A DNA stretch of 64,000 bases from Centrapalus pauciflorus (GCA_020465985.1 JAANYP010004337.1:1397001-1461000), one strand, 5' to 3'. Shown: positions 1 to 11,547, numbered from the stretch's first letter. Program-made: numbers and translations. Notes: generated by a model not told the origin, from the letters alone.

Positions 1-2973
1 TCAACCCACCCAACCACAGTCGACTTTGCCACCATCACCAAGCCACCATCGTTTTTGTCCATCTGCTCCTAGCACGCGTACACGAACTCACACACTCAAG
101 GTGCGATTCTGACTCTGATTCTCTCATCATTTCGAATTTTCTAGGGTTCTGATGTGACCTGCGAAGTACATCCCTACTCAAACCCACGTTATCTGAGTCA
201 CCAGTGCATGATTTTTGTTGATTTCTCTGAGATTTTCGCACACAGGTATGAACGATTGTACACTTGTGTTTAATTTCGATTTTTTTTAGGGTTCTCTAGG
301 GTTCTTCTCGTGCTTCATGGCACAACACACACACACGAACTCTCGATTTCTAATGGTTATGTTCAATCTCTCTTGAATACCTCTCGATTGGTGAAGCTTT
401 TCTTAATTACAGAGGCACCTGGCACAATTGATCAGTTAAAGTGGGCGTAGCTAGTTTGGGATACTTATATTTGTCGTTTGAATGAATCTTTTTCATCGAT
501 TATTTTCTGCTTTATAAGGGGCTTGAATGTCTGTTAATTAGATGGTGTTTCAATTGTTCTACTCAGATTAGAACGGGTTTGATTTTGATTTATAACATCG
601 AGTCGATGAAGTGTTGTCATGCATTTGCACTTGAATTTGTAATTTTAGGGTTCTGTTTGATGAATGTGTCACACCACTGCACACAAGCACTATCTCTCTC
701 GTCGTACACCTTCGTGTTATCATCTTTAGGCTCCTCATTTTGGTTAATGTTGTTAAGTTGATTTCACGCCCCTGTACAAACACAACACACACTGCACTCA
801 GGATCGATTCCAGACGATATTGAGCTTATCTGCACTTAGTTTTCTTTTGTTTCTTCAATCCCGGTACGTTTCTTTTTCTATCCCTTCTTCATTTTCCATT
901 TCTGCTTTCTTTGGTTTCATTTGCGGCTACTGAACGGTGAACAATCGCACCTTTGGGTTTTAGTCAATCGACATTTTTTATGTGTTCAATTTTCGATTCT
1001 GAGCTTATCTGCCCTTGATTTTGAACATCTATTGGTCAGAAACCTTACTGTTGCTGCCCATTTTCGATTGGCCATGTTGAGCTTTGAAGCTTATGTGTAT
1101 TCGGGATGAACCTTACTTGATTTGCATCTTGCTCTGTTTAATGATGTGGCAGCCATGCATTTTTATTGTTAATATGATTCTGCCTTTATGATTTGAGTTC
1201 TGATTTGTATATTAGTTGGCTGGTAATTCACTGTTTTACCTTGATTATTTGGGCATTCATTATTTGATTTTAGGATTATTCTGTGCATATGCCGCTATCA
1301 ATTCACGGATAGTTGATTTCTCTTGCCTGTCTTAATTTGGTTGCGAGTGCTGATCGCGACATTCATGGCTGTTTTCCCCTTGTTTAGGCTTAGATTGGAT
1401 GAAAATTTCTGATTGTTGGTTGCTTCGAAGTCGACTGTGGGTCTTTATATGCTCATTTGCATTCCCACTGATTGTTATCTTGTTGTTCATGCTTGACTAG
1501 GCCACAACACACACTCACAAACCCACTCTGTACGTCTAATTTGAAACTGGTTGAACTTAGTGATTGATGTGGTCTCATGTCCCTTCTATTAATCGGGTTG
1601 CCCATGTCTAGCCTGATTGATTCCCACTACTGATAATTTTGGGTTTCGTCTTGAACCGCTGCACACACCGACACGATTCCAGATTGCTTAACGTGCCCCT
1701 GTGCAAATTTGTTTAATTGGTTTAAAGGCATGTTCAAGCAGTTTAGCTTTTCAAATGTGGTATAATGTATAATGTGGGGGTAGGGGGCATTGTATGCTTC
1801 GAGTTGGAATATTTCCAATATTTTCTTGATTGATTGAATTGCATAATTGCATGTGGGATCGTGTGTGGTTCATTAACAGCATTTCGGATGTTTCTAGACT
1901 TGCTTTGTCTTGGTCTGCTATTGCTCAATCTAGTATAGCTACTTGTTGAATTTGCATTGTGATTCGTCTGGTTTCATGTCCCTTTTAGCACCAGGAGTTT
2001 GCTGTGATTGACCTCGTTTCACCTACCTTGTTGGTTAGTCTAGTCGACAATAAACAGTACAGTACTGTTGCTTCTGCTTGTCGGTTGCTCCTTGATGATC
2101 AAATTGACTCATTTAGCAACTCACGAGTATTGTCCATGTAGCATCTGTCATCTATTTTTGTCAGTTCATTCTATATGGCATTGTTGTCATCGATTGGCAT
2201 CAAATTCTTGACTGATCATCCATAACGTACATTTGATTGTTTTGTGTTTTAAGGAATTTGTTGATTTGCATCTGTCTAGAATCATTTTTTTACACGCGAG
2301 GGGTGCAATGTCTTTAATTTATCTGTTTAACGCCTTGCTAATTTGCACCATGTTGCGTGTTTTTGGGACGATGGTTCATTCTGTTTTGCATTTATTGAAC
2401 CTCATTACCAGATTTGGGTTTATTTGCGCTAAATTTGCCAGTACTCTAATGCATAAATCTGCCTCTTTTGTTCCTATCACTAAGGGATTTGATTGTTCAA
2501 ATGGTGTTGCCTGTTCATTCCTTGGCATCTTGAGCATTCTAATAGCACTGTTTGCACCTAATTTCCATGACACTAGCATGAACTCATTTTCGTGTGATTA
2601 TTTGACAGATTGTAAACGTGGTTTCTCAGTTAGTTTAGCAAGTTCATTAGTGCTTTATTATTATTGCTGAAAATGAGTCCACTTTCTATGGCTATTTGTT
2701 TGGCATAACTGTTGAGTTTAGATGATCACTTTGATGCTTGTGTTTGCCCATCAGCAGTCCTTCACACGATGGCTACAAATTCCATTCTGAGGGGCTGCCA
2801 ACACGTCTCGATCTTTCCCATCACAGCAGCCCTTCCCAGCTTTTTGACACCATTTGCCCTTTTTGTTTTTGTGTTTCTAATAAAGTTGTTGGTCACTTTC
2901 ACACACTTTCACCTTAGGTAGTTTATTTCTAAGTTCAATCTCAGTTTTTAGTCTTATTTATATTATCTCTATA
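1..2973. other. Unassigned T-rich noncoding DNA
   Basis: I see no supported gene here. The longest open reading (2233-2670, + strand) is a hydrophobic string that follows from T-rich composition and has no recognisable domain. The stretch contains diverged internal echoes: blocks of CACAACACAC near 316, 777 and 1502, the word GAGCTTATCTGC near 822 and 1001, and several copies of TAGGGTTC in the first 700 bases. This looks like an old repeat, perhaps part of a large LTR or leader, but I cannot assign it to a family. Confidence 0.5.
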
Positions 2974-2982
2974 TTTTTATTT

Positions 2983-3092
2983 GGGAAATTTGCGCAAAAA
3001 ACCCTAAAGTTGGACAATTTTTGTGATTAAAACCTCTAACCATTTTTTATTGCACAAAAAACCTCTAACCGGTAAAATCTTTTGAAATTAGG
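2983..3092 (+). repeat. Left terminal inverted repeat of MULE-like element
   Basis: It pairs with the reverse complement of 3857-3967. Shared blocks, in order, are the GCGCAAAAAACC end, the AAGTTGGA.CATTTTTG block, the GATTAAAACC block, TTGCACAAAAAACCTC and ACCGGT.AAA. Differences are scattered substitutions, so the element is not recent. Confidence 0.7.
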
Positions 3093-3669
3093 ACGTTACC
3101 TGTTATAATAGGTTGCTATGCTTACATGGCACACACGTGGCGTCCACATGGCAAACCTGATTTACGTGGTGCCTACGTGTCGCCACAAATATAATTCTTA
3201 AACTGAATTTTTGCATAAAAAACCCCGAATTTGATGACTTTTTTTTATAAAAACCCTTAACTATTTTTTTCTCACCTCTAACCAACAATCATATTTACCT
3301 CATTTCTCTACCCCCAGCAACTCCGATTACTATATCCCCTCCTATACGTTCAATGTTGTCTATTTTATGTATGTATGCTAGATTAACTTTTGCCTCTTAA
3401 TCTTGAATTTTTACTTTAATTGTGCCGATGCAATCGATTTTGTTTTGTGTTCACGAGTTGCATTTTTAGGTTCGGCTTTATGTTCAATTTCGTTTATTTA
3501 TGTTCTATTTTAGCTTTTGAATATGATGAGGCAGAACAATGAGGTTCGCTAGAGCCTAAAGGGTGGATGTTTCATTGGGAAACGAATTCTTTGTTTAATA
3601 ATTTTTTTTAATAAATATCAATGCCATCTAAATGCAATCAGTGAAGACTCAATTTTAATTATATTTGTT

Positions 3670-3727
3670 GGTTTGAGGTTTTTTATCAAACGAAAAATGG
3701 TTTGAGGTTTTTTATCAAACGAAAAAT
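3670..3727 (+). repeat. Two 29-bp tandem repeats
   Basis: The unit starts GGTTTGAGGTTTTTTATC and occurs at 3670-3698 and 3699-3727. A third, decayed copy follows from 3728. It lies on the inner side of the inner inverted repeat of the MULE-like element. Confidence 0.85.
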
Positions 3728-3856
3728 GGTTTGGGGTTTTAATTGGAAAAACTAAACAAGTTGGGGGTTTTTTACGCAAAAATCTATTTAAAAATTTAAC
3801 ACATCATCAAGTTGCAACCGGTTTAACCGGTTGCAGGTCAGATTTTTTGAAAAAGA

Positions 3857-3967
3857 CCCAAATTTACAAAGTTTTAACCGGTCGGAGGTTTTTTGTGCAA
3901 TGAAAAATGATTGGGGGTTTTAATCGCAAAAATGATCCAACTTAGAGGTTTTTTGCGCAATTTCCCC
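3857..3967 (-). repeat. Right terminal inverted repeat of MULE-like element
   Basis: Reverse-complement partner of 2983-3092, followed directly by the second copy of the 9-bp TTTTTATTT flank at 3968-3976. Confidence 0.7.
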
Positions 3968-3976
3968 TTTTTATTT

Positions 3977-4193
3977 TATTTTATTAGTATTATTATTATA
4001 ATATATATTTACTAAAATAAATAAATAAATAAATACAAAATCCAGTTAATTTGTTTGTTCTGTTTTTCTTTTATTTATTTATTATTATTATTTTTTGTTT
4101 ATTTATTTTAACTCCCTTATGGTCATTGCTTTAGTTTTTATTTTATTTATTTATTTAGTTTATTTTCTTGCACTCTTTATCATTTGTTGGTGC
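3977..4193. other. AT-rich low-complexity spacer
   Basis: Runs of TTTATTTATT and AATAAATAAATA. No coding or structural signal seen. Confidence 0.7.
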
Positions 4194-4710
4194 TAATTTT
4201 CTGCCTTCCACACATTCACTAACTTTGGTCGATAATTTCTCACAGATCATGCCTCCCGCACCTGTAGCACCATCGCCTCCTCCCCCAGCACCAGGTCCCG
4301 ATCTCGAGCCTAATGCAGCCGCGGCACCCCCTGCTAGACATCCATGGCTTATTTTTGACACGCCAGACCAAGAACACGAATTTCAGCGCACCAGGCGCAA
4401 GCGATATTCCACATCCAGTTCTATCAATTGCGTAGACATGGCTTCAGTCGCCCGCGTAGGGTTAAGTAACGCGGCCGCATAGCTGTGTTGACTGGTCTTA
4501 CACCACCTGGCTACATGGTTTTGTTAAAATCTGATTACGCGGCCGCGTGAAAGAAAGCTACACGGCCGTGTAGGGCAATTTTCAGCAAATCTCCGAATTT
4601 GATCAGGGTAGCTAAGCGCCCTTCAAATCTTCGTTCTTTTGGCCTCGATTTCCATTCCAATGTTGACTTAACGGCTTCTGACCTGCGAAACACAAATATT
4701 AATAAAAATC
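4194..4710 (+). repeat. Block X, left copy, interrupted by Copia-1
   Basis: About 520 bp that match 11548-12088 with scattered substitutions and one 24-bp gap. The match stops exactly at 4710, where the Copia-1 LTR begins, whereas the right copy runs on past the same point. The block contains a short proline/alanine-rich reading frame, then GC-rich palindromic words (GCGGCCGC, ACACGGCCGTGT). It could be the leader and gag start of another LTR element (Ty3-like is my guess from the palindromes), but I cannot prove this. Confidence 0.75.
4249..4482 (+). pseudogene. Short Pro/Ala-rich reading frame in block X (left copy)
   Basis: The frame opens with MPPAPVAPSPPPPAPGP and continues to a basic segment (RRKRY) before a TAG inside a GCGGCCGC-type palindrome. 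Compared with the right copy it lacks 8 codons just after MPP, in frame. The ATG follows a string resembling a splice acceptor (CTAAC, then TTTCTCACAG). I do not recognise the product. It may be the N-terminus of a retroelement gag cut off by decay. Confidence 0.4.
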
Positions 4711-5279
4711 TGTTAGTGCATCCTGTGTGACGATAGCAGTCTATGTATAGACAATATTTTGTAAAAGTCAATTTGCTAATTATTGCATATTAACATATGT
4801 TTGATTATATATGTTTGATATTGATTGTATGTATGTTTGAACTTGGTGTAATGTGTTACAATAAGTTCAAAAATAAGTTCAAAGATAAGTTCAAACATAA
4901 TTTCAAAGATAAGTTCAAACATAAGTTCAAAGCATAGGATTCGAATTTATAGAGGACAAGTTCGAAAGGCGTTGGGCTTATTCGAACTTGTCCTAGGCAA
5001 ATTCGAACTAGGTGTTATAATTAAGGGTTAATTCGATTAATTAACAAGTTTCTGCAGAAGTTTAATCAGAGCTTTAGCAAAAGGCGATCTCGAACTTGCA
5101 AGTGGCAGAGACTTTGTTCTTGGAGAGAATCACGTGTCGGGGCGTTCCGTTGTTCGTTTATCACAGTGTGTGTCTCCGTGTTTCGTGTGCGTGGTCTTTC
5201 CGTCAAGCCTCTAACGAGGATTCCGCACTCCTTGGACGGTGTCGCGTCAAGATAGGATCCGTAGGAAGGCGACCTTACA
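4711..5279 (+). repeat. 5' LTR of Copia-1
   Basis: 569 bp starting TGTTAGTGCATCCTGTGTGA and ending GACCTTACA. The start matches the LTRs of Copia-3 and Copia-5 (CCCTGTGTGA, GATAGCAGTC) and the end matches their GAGGATTCCGCACTC...CCTTACA. A TATA-like GTTATAATTAAG lies near 5014. The LTR carries a 12-bp tandem array and several TTCGAACTT words. Confidence 0.92.
4861..4932 (+). repeat. Six tandem copies of a 12-bp unit
   Basis: The unit is ATAAGTTCAAAN with N = A, G or C. The fourth copy has ATAATTTC. The corresponding LTR segment of Copia-5 has only a degenerate trace of this array. Confidence 0.9.
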
Positions 5280-5281
5280 AG

Positions 5282-5293
5282 TGGTATCAAAGC
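5282..5293 (+). promoter_or_regulatory. Primer binding site, Copia-1
   Basis: TGGTATCAAAGC, two bases after the LTR end. It differs by one base (A for G) from the TGGTATCAGAGC seen in Copia-4, -5 and -6. Confidence 0.85.
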
Positions 5294-5830
5294 CATAAGG
5301 GTGTTCGTGGTGTTCCTCGTGTTCACAAGTAACATCTGTGGTTTCTTGGCGTTTTTGGACGGAAAAATCACTTTTTAAAATAAGTTTTCGAGTTTTACAA
5401 GCAAGATAACGGGGAAAAGTTCATATTAGTTTATCATTTTGGTCGAAATCATAGTTTTTGGTCCTAAAAACTTTGGTTTAAACTGAAAAGTTGAAAAAAT
5501 CGAACTTTTGGCCATTTTTCGAACTTGCGGCGCTCGAACATAGGGGTTATTAGGGTTCCTTCGAATTTGTCAGAAAATACGCTCCTCTCGAATTAATTTG
5601 AGGGTTTGATTCGAAGTTGACTGCCCTTCGAATTTACCTATATTCGAACTTAGCATAAATTTCGAATTTGTCATTTTTTTCGAATTTTTTGATTTCAGAC
5701 TTAATTTCGAATTTAATTTCAAACGAATTTATTATTAATCAAATTCGAACTTATTCACTTTCCAAAGGGTTAAGTTAAATAACTTTCAGATTAAATTAAT
5801 TAAGTTTTAATTCAAAAAGTTTAAGAAAGA
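5294..5830 (+). other. Untranslated leader of Copia-1 with TTCGAA words
   Basis: No ORF of note. The leader is studded with TTCGAACTT and TTCGAATTT words (for example near 5518, 5563, 5633, 5650 and 5748). They correspond in position to TTCGAATCT/TTCGAGTCT words in the Copia-5 leader. Confidence 0.75.
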
Positions 5831-8682
5831 ATGACTAGTTTACAAAAGTTTATTGAAATGGACCATGAAGTCGGTAAGGCAAATTCATCACCCAAGCTGA
5901 TGAGGTAGGAAGATTATTACTGGTGGAAGGATAGGTTTGCCGACTTTGCTCGCTTTAATGATATGCGGATGTGGATTTGTATCGACGAGGGATACATTCC
6001 ACCTACTCACGAGTTTGAAGGTCGTCAGAGAGTTCTAACTTATCAGAAGATGAAGGACGACGACAAGAAAGTATATGAGGCTGAAAACAGAGCGTTTTCC
6101 ATTATCCGCATGGCACTACCTCAGGAAATCCTACACACATTCAGAAATCATCGAACAGCGAAAGAGTTGTGGGATGCACTAGAGAAACGGTGTGAGGGAA
6201 ATCCAAGGGTACGGAAATGTAGAACGGAGATGCTTAAGCAGCAGTTTGCTATTTTCAAGGCATTGAATTACGAAAAGCTGGATGAGACTATCACCAGTAT
6301 CTATCACTTGTTGACGGAGTTAGACAATCACGACGTCGAGTATCGTGAATTAGAGAAGATTGAGAAACTTCTAGATGCTTTACCAGCAAAATGGGAGATG
6401 TACGTAGCACTGATAAAGCATGATGAAGAGAAATTTGAGACTCAAACTCTAGAAGGAGTCATTGGAACGCTGAGGGCTTATAAATTTCAGTTGTTGAAGA
6501 AGGAACAAGAATATGACCAAGTACAGGATCCGGACATGTATTTTGGGAAGTCCAAACCTTCAGCCGCAAATGAACTAAAGACAGCTACAGCATTCTACAC
6601 GGGCGAAACATCGACTCCAGTAGAAGTAGACGACTCAGGGAGCCGGGCTTTCTTAGGGTATTCCAAACCAGAATAGAAACCCACTCAGTCAGCATCTACA
6701 TCTCCGGGATACACAAGGATGCCAATGAGCGCAAAATCAGCTGAAGATCATCTGATTCTTTTGGCTTCATTTGTCGCCGCGTACGGCAATTGCGTTCAAG
6801 GGAAAATCAACGATCCTGCACTATGGGATGAAGACTATGATCAGGTAGATCCAGATGATTTGGAAGAAATGGATCTTTAATGGCAACTGGCCATGGTGAC
6901 TCAGAGAGTCAAGAGATTCATAAAAAGGACAGGCAGAAATCTGAACGTTAGCAACAATAAGATTGGATTCGACAAATCCAAAGTTAAGTGCTACAACTGC
7001 CAAGGGTTAGGACATTTTGCTCGAGAGTGTCAAAGACCCAAGGTTGAAACAATCAGAATCAATCTCATGGGAGATACCAGCCTACTAATTCAGGAAATCA
7101 AGCTGCCATCGCTGGTCTGTTAACGACTGTCACATCTGACAGGCAGCTTGATGGGACATACGATTGGAGTACACATCCAGAGACTAATGCTAGACCCTTC
7201 ATGGCTGAAGTAACAGAGTCTGGGGATGTAGGAGCAGAGAAAATAACTGAGGACAGAGAACAGAGTGATACAAGTCCTATGTTAGTGGAGAAGTCAGATA
7301 ATCAGACAGTTCTAGAGTTTGCCGTGCAGATGGCTAACGTGGAATCTGATCATGCAAAGGTAATTCTGAACTTTTCTACATTCCATGATTTATGTGTTTT
7401 ATGTGCCACTTCTAACGATAGGTTAAGTCTAGTGCTAGAAACACATAACAATTTAACTGCTCAAATTGAATCATTAAAATCAAATAATGCTAGCCTTCTA
7501 GATATCAAAGAGGATCTTAGGAATAAGCTAAAAGCAGATGCTCAAGACGTAATCGCTCTAAAAGACAAACTGAGTGAGCAGTGTGTCAGGATAGAAATGA
7601 TGTATGAGCATGTGGAGGCTTTAACTAAAGACCTAACTATTAAAGAGGTAGAGCTTGCTGAAGCTAAGGTTAAGGTTGCAGAGGTAAATAGTAAATTAGA
7701 AAAGTTTAGGAACTCTTCTCTGAATCTAGGGAAAATCTTAGATGCACAACGTCAGTCTAAGAAATCAGTAGGTTTAGGTTATAAAGAGAGTCCTCCACCT
7801 TTTAATGATAACTATGTGCCTCAGCCTCAGGATAAAACTGATAAACTAGTTGAGTCAGAGGTAGCAGCTGAACCTATATCTGAGTTTGATAAGGAAAAAG
7901 GAACTAAGGTGACTGATAACAATGCCACGATTAAGAAAGTCAACTTTGTGCAGTCTTCTAGTGATAAAATTCTAGGAGAAGCTAGACCTGACTTTAATAA
8001 TCAGAAAGAAGATATAGACACTGTAGTTGCAAAGAAAGAACATGACACTAGTGAGACAACAAAGTCAAAGGGCACTCATAAGAAGTCTATTGATAAAATG
8101 TCTTGTTTTAGATGTCATGAAAGGGGTCATGTTGCTTCTACTTGTCCATATAGGAAGGTAGAATCTACACCTCGTGTTGGAAAGCCTGAACAACATAAAC
8201 CCTCACCAAGTGTAGCAAGCACAAGTGGTTCTCAAAACACTGAGAAAATTGTGCAAGTCACACCAAAGGCTGCTGTTCGACAAACACCTGTGTCAGGTTG
8301 ACCAAATGAAGTGATTAGGAATAATTCACCGAATAGAGTCCCGAATCAAGCTAGGTCAGGACCTCAACAAGTCTATAGGAGTACAACACCTAGAAGAGCT
8401 TACACATCGGTTAGGTCACACACTCCTGTAAGACATCAGACACCAGGTAGAGCCCAGGGATATCAATCTGAAATGCCCTATAATAGAAATTATTCGAGGG
8501 CTCCACAGCAAATGCCTACACAAAGGCCGATAGTGAATTTAAATCACTCAGCACCAAAACAGGTTCTCAATCAAACACCCAAGTCACCTAAAAGGAGAGA
8601 TGGGTTTTTGAAGGAGTTCAAGTATGTGGATGAGAAAGGTATTACCAAGTCAGTCATGGCTTGGGTTCCCCGTGATAACTAA
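5831..8682 (+). pseudogene. gag: Copia-1 gag (nucleocapsid) remnant
   Basis: The likely original ATG is 5831, by alignment with the Copia-5 start. A TAG at 5906 stops it after 25 codons. Further nonsense codons lie at 6674-6676 and 6878-6880, a frame change lies between 7030 and 7200, and TGA is at 8299-8301. The N-terminal part (from about 5910) is a copia-type gag domain with the YYWWKDRF motif. A first CCHC zinc knuckle lies at 6989-7030 and a second at 8104-8145, separated by a coiled-coil stretch. The frame ends in WVPRDN and a TAA at 8680-8682, the same position as in Copia-3 and Copia-5. Gag would form the virus-like particle and bind element RNA. Confidence 0.88.
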
Positions 8683-8703
8683 CTTGTTTTCTTTCATGTG
8701 CAG
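8680..8703 (+). promoter_or_regulatory. Gag stop codon fused to a splice-acceptor-like string (Copia-1)
   Basis: AAC-TAA-C, then TTGTTTTCTTTC, then GTGCAG. The TAA that ends gag doubles as a CTAAC branch-point-like word. Protease coding follows in the same frame. No donor has been established. Alternatives are stop-codon read-through, or coincidence. Confidence 0.45.
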
Positions 8704-11536
8704 GAGCTGACTACAGGTCTCAACAACAAGTGGTTTGTCGATAGTGGCTGCTCTAGGCACATGACTGGGGAAAGGAGTCTGCTCACAGACTTCAAGGGAG
8801 GGAACAAGGGTTTTGTATCATTTGCCGGGAACAAAGGAGGAAATATCACTGGAACAGGAGTGATTACTAATAGGACTATCACACTTGATCAAGTATATCA
8901 CGTTGATAGACTTTCTCATAATCTCACTAGTGTCTCTTAGATCTGTGATAAGAAGAATTCAGTGTTGTTTACTGATACTGAAGCGTTAGTGCTCAAGCCG
9001 GGATTCAAAATTCCTGAAGAATGGATTATGATGAGAGCCCCAAGGAAGAACGATTTGTACATGCTGGACATGAACATCTCTGATTCATCGATGGGCACAA
9101 TCTGTTTCTTATCCAAAGCTTCAGAGACCGAATCAGTCTTATGGCACAAACGCATGGCACACTTGCACCTGAGGAAAATGAACTACATCACTAAACATGG
9201 GATGGAGCAAGGTGTTCCGATGAAGAGTTTTCAGTTTGAAGACAAGTGTGTACCGTGCAAGAAAGGCAACCAACACAAGAAGTCACACAAGTCCAAGACT
9301 CAGAACTCTATAGCTGCCACTTTCGATTTGTTGCATATGAACCTGTTCGGACCAATCAACAAAAGGAGTATTGGTGGTAGTTGGTATTGTTTAGTTATCA
9401 TTGATTATTACTCACGATTTTCATGTGTTTTCTTTTTAGGTACGAAGGACGAGACAGCTGCAAAGTTAATCGGGTTCTTAGACCAAGCCGAAAACTCCTA
9501 TGGGACGCGGGTAAAACGTATCAGGAGTGATAATGGAACGGAGTTTAAAAACACAGTAATTGGTACAATTGAACATGACTTATCGTCATTAAATCTGAAT
9601 GATGACGGTCAAGGTTTTCCGTCGAGCATTCCATCAACTTCTGAGCCTACATCGACAGAAGATGTGTCTCCAGCAGAGAATGATTCTGGGTTACCTACAA
9701 ACGAGAATCAGGCTACAAATTCTAATTCCAAAGACAGTGATCATGAGGAAGAGAATGTAGCGTCTGAAGTCGTTCCCCCGTTAGGTAAAATAGGATCAAA
9801 CATAGGATATAATATTAGGGTCGATGAGATAGAAACAGCTAGAATAAATAAGCATCATCCGGTTGAGAGCATCATAGGAAATCCAAATGCTGGTGTGATA
9901 AGTAGGAGTAGTTTGAATAACAACACAGTGTTGTTGTCGATGATCAATGACTCCGAGGCTTTTCACACTTTCCTCTATTCGTGTTTCATCTCACAAGTAG
10001 AGCCGAAGAATGTGCAAATGGCACTGAAAGACAACTCTTGGGTTGAAGCGATGCAAGAAGAACTTTCACAATTCAGAAAGCTTGAAGTGTGGGTTTTGGT
10101 GCTGTTACCTCGAGGCGAAATTGCAATAGGAACCAAGTGGGTTTTTAATTGCAAGAGAGATGATCGGGGTATTGTAACTCGCAACAAGGCAAGGCTTGTC
10201 GTAAAGGGTTTCAACCAAGAAGAAGGAATCGATTACAACGAAGTGTTTGCGCCAGTGGCTAGGCTTGAGGCAATCCGTTTGTTTCTAGCCTTTGCGTCCT
10301 TCAAAGTATTTAAAGTCTATCAGTTAGATGTAAAGAGTGCATTCCTGTATGGCAAAGTGAAGGAACTGGTGTACGTTGAACAACCGCCTGGGTTTACAGA
10401 TCCAAAGTATCCAGACAGAGTGTATCGTCTTCATAAACTCTATATGGATTGCATCAGGCACCCAGGGCATGGTATGAGACACTATCAACTCATCTTTTAA
10501 ACAATGGGTTTGAAAGAGGGAGATTGATAGTACACTATTTGTGAAGAGGAAGGGTGAACATTTCATCTTGGTACAAGTGTACGTCGATGATATCATTTTT
10601 GGGTCATCTGACGAGCAGATGTGCAAAGACTTTGAGAAGGTGATGAAGTCTAAGTTTGAGATGAGTGTTATGGGTGAGTTAAACTTCTTTCTGGGTTTGC
10701 AAGTTGAACAGAGGAAGGGGGGTATGTTTATCCATCAGACGAAGTATGTCTACGACATTCTAGAGCGCTTTGGGATGGAGGGGACAAAGTTGACTGCTCA
10801 CTTTAGCACACCGATTCAAGTCAATCACAACCTCGGACCAGGTACAGAAAGTGATACTGATGTGGATCCGACTCTATATCGGGCCATGATCGGGTCACTT
10901 ATGTATTTAACTGCTTCTAGACCTGACATTATGTTTGATGTGTGTATTTGTGCTAGGTTTCAAGCCAATCCGAAAGAAATGCATATGAAAGCTGTGAAGC
11001 GGATTCTGAGATACCTCAAGTCGAAACCGAAGCTGGGACTTTGGTATCACGCGGATGGTGATCTGGAATTGGAAGCATTCACGGATTCAGACTATGGAGG
11101 TTTCAGCTTGAATCGGAAGTCAACAACTGGAGGTTGTCAGTTCCTTGGAGGGAGGCTCGTATCCTGGCAATGCAAGAAACAGACTTCGGTAGTCGTGTCA
11201 ACGTGCGAGGCCAAATATGTAGCTGCTGGTAGTTGCTGTTCACAGGTTTTGTGGATACAACAACAATTGCAGGATTACGGTTTGACTTACACTCATACTC
11301 CAATTAGGATAGATAACCAATCTACTATTGATATAACTAATAATCCAGTTAAACACAGTAAAACAAAGCACATGGACATAAGACTTCATTTTATACGTGA
11401 TTGTGCTGAAAAGAACTTGATAAAACTGGTCAAAGTGGCAACGGAAGATAACAATGCTGATTTATTCACAAAAGCTTTTGATAAGTCACGCTATGAGTTG
11501 TTAGTTCAACTGAATGGTATGCGTAATCCAGAATAA
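8683..11536 (+). pseudogene. pol: Copia-1 pol remnant (protease, integrase, RT, RNase H)
   Basis: Pol follows the gag stop in the same frame. Protease has its DSG triad (8740-8748) but is stopped by TAG at 8938-8940. The integrase zinc finger (HHCC) and the first two catalytic Asp regions are present. An in-frame deletion then joins 9564 to sequence that lies about 525 bp further on in Copia-5, removing the catalytic Glu region. RT starts near 9990, is frameshifted near 10437 by a missing base, and resumes with YVDD at 10580-10591. RNase H is present to the TAA at 11534-11536. Its EAEY motif reads EAKY (Lys codon 11223-11225), which removes a likely catalytic Glu. Confidence 0.92.
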
Positions 11537-11547
11537 CTTGACCTTAG

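Larger units (their letters stand above)
2983..3967. mobile_element. Non-autonomous MULE-like DNA transposon
   Basis: The element is bounded by about 110-bp terminal inverted repeats (2983-3092 and 3857-3967) beginning GGGAAATTTGCGC and, reverse-complemented at the other end, GGGGAAATTGCGC. Both flanks carry TTTTTATTT (2974-2982 and 3968-3976), a 9-bp target duplication of the length expected for Mutator-like elements. The flank is T-rich, so the duplication is weaker evidence than its length suggests. No transposase is encoded. The interior holds a second, diverged pair of similar inverted repeats (about 3208-3270 and 3720-3783), two 29-bp direct repeats and a near-perfect palindrome at 3813-3835. 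Confidence 0.7.
4711..11547 (+). mobile_element. Copia-1, LTR retrotransposon lacking its 3' LTR
   Basis: Order: 5' LTR, primer binding site, long leader, gag, protease, integrase, RT, RNase H, then an abrupt stop shortly after the pol stop codon at 11548, where block X resumes. It is a relative of Copia-3 and Copia-5. It has several nonsense codons, frameshifts and a large integrase deletion, so it is dead. No 3' polypurine tract, 3' LTR or ORF3 is present. The 5' flank ends AAATC, and the right copy of block X shows the same AAATC continuing uninterrupted, as in an empty site. Confidence 0.9.

Noticed and set aside
2233..2670. 145-codon hydrophobic open frame
   Set aside because: T-rich DNA gives Leu/Phe/Ile-rich frames by chance. 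No domain, no conserved neighbour and no sign of codon bias.
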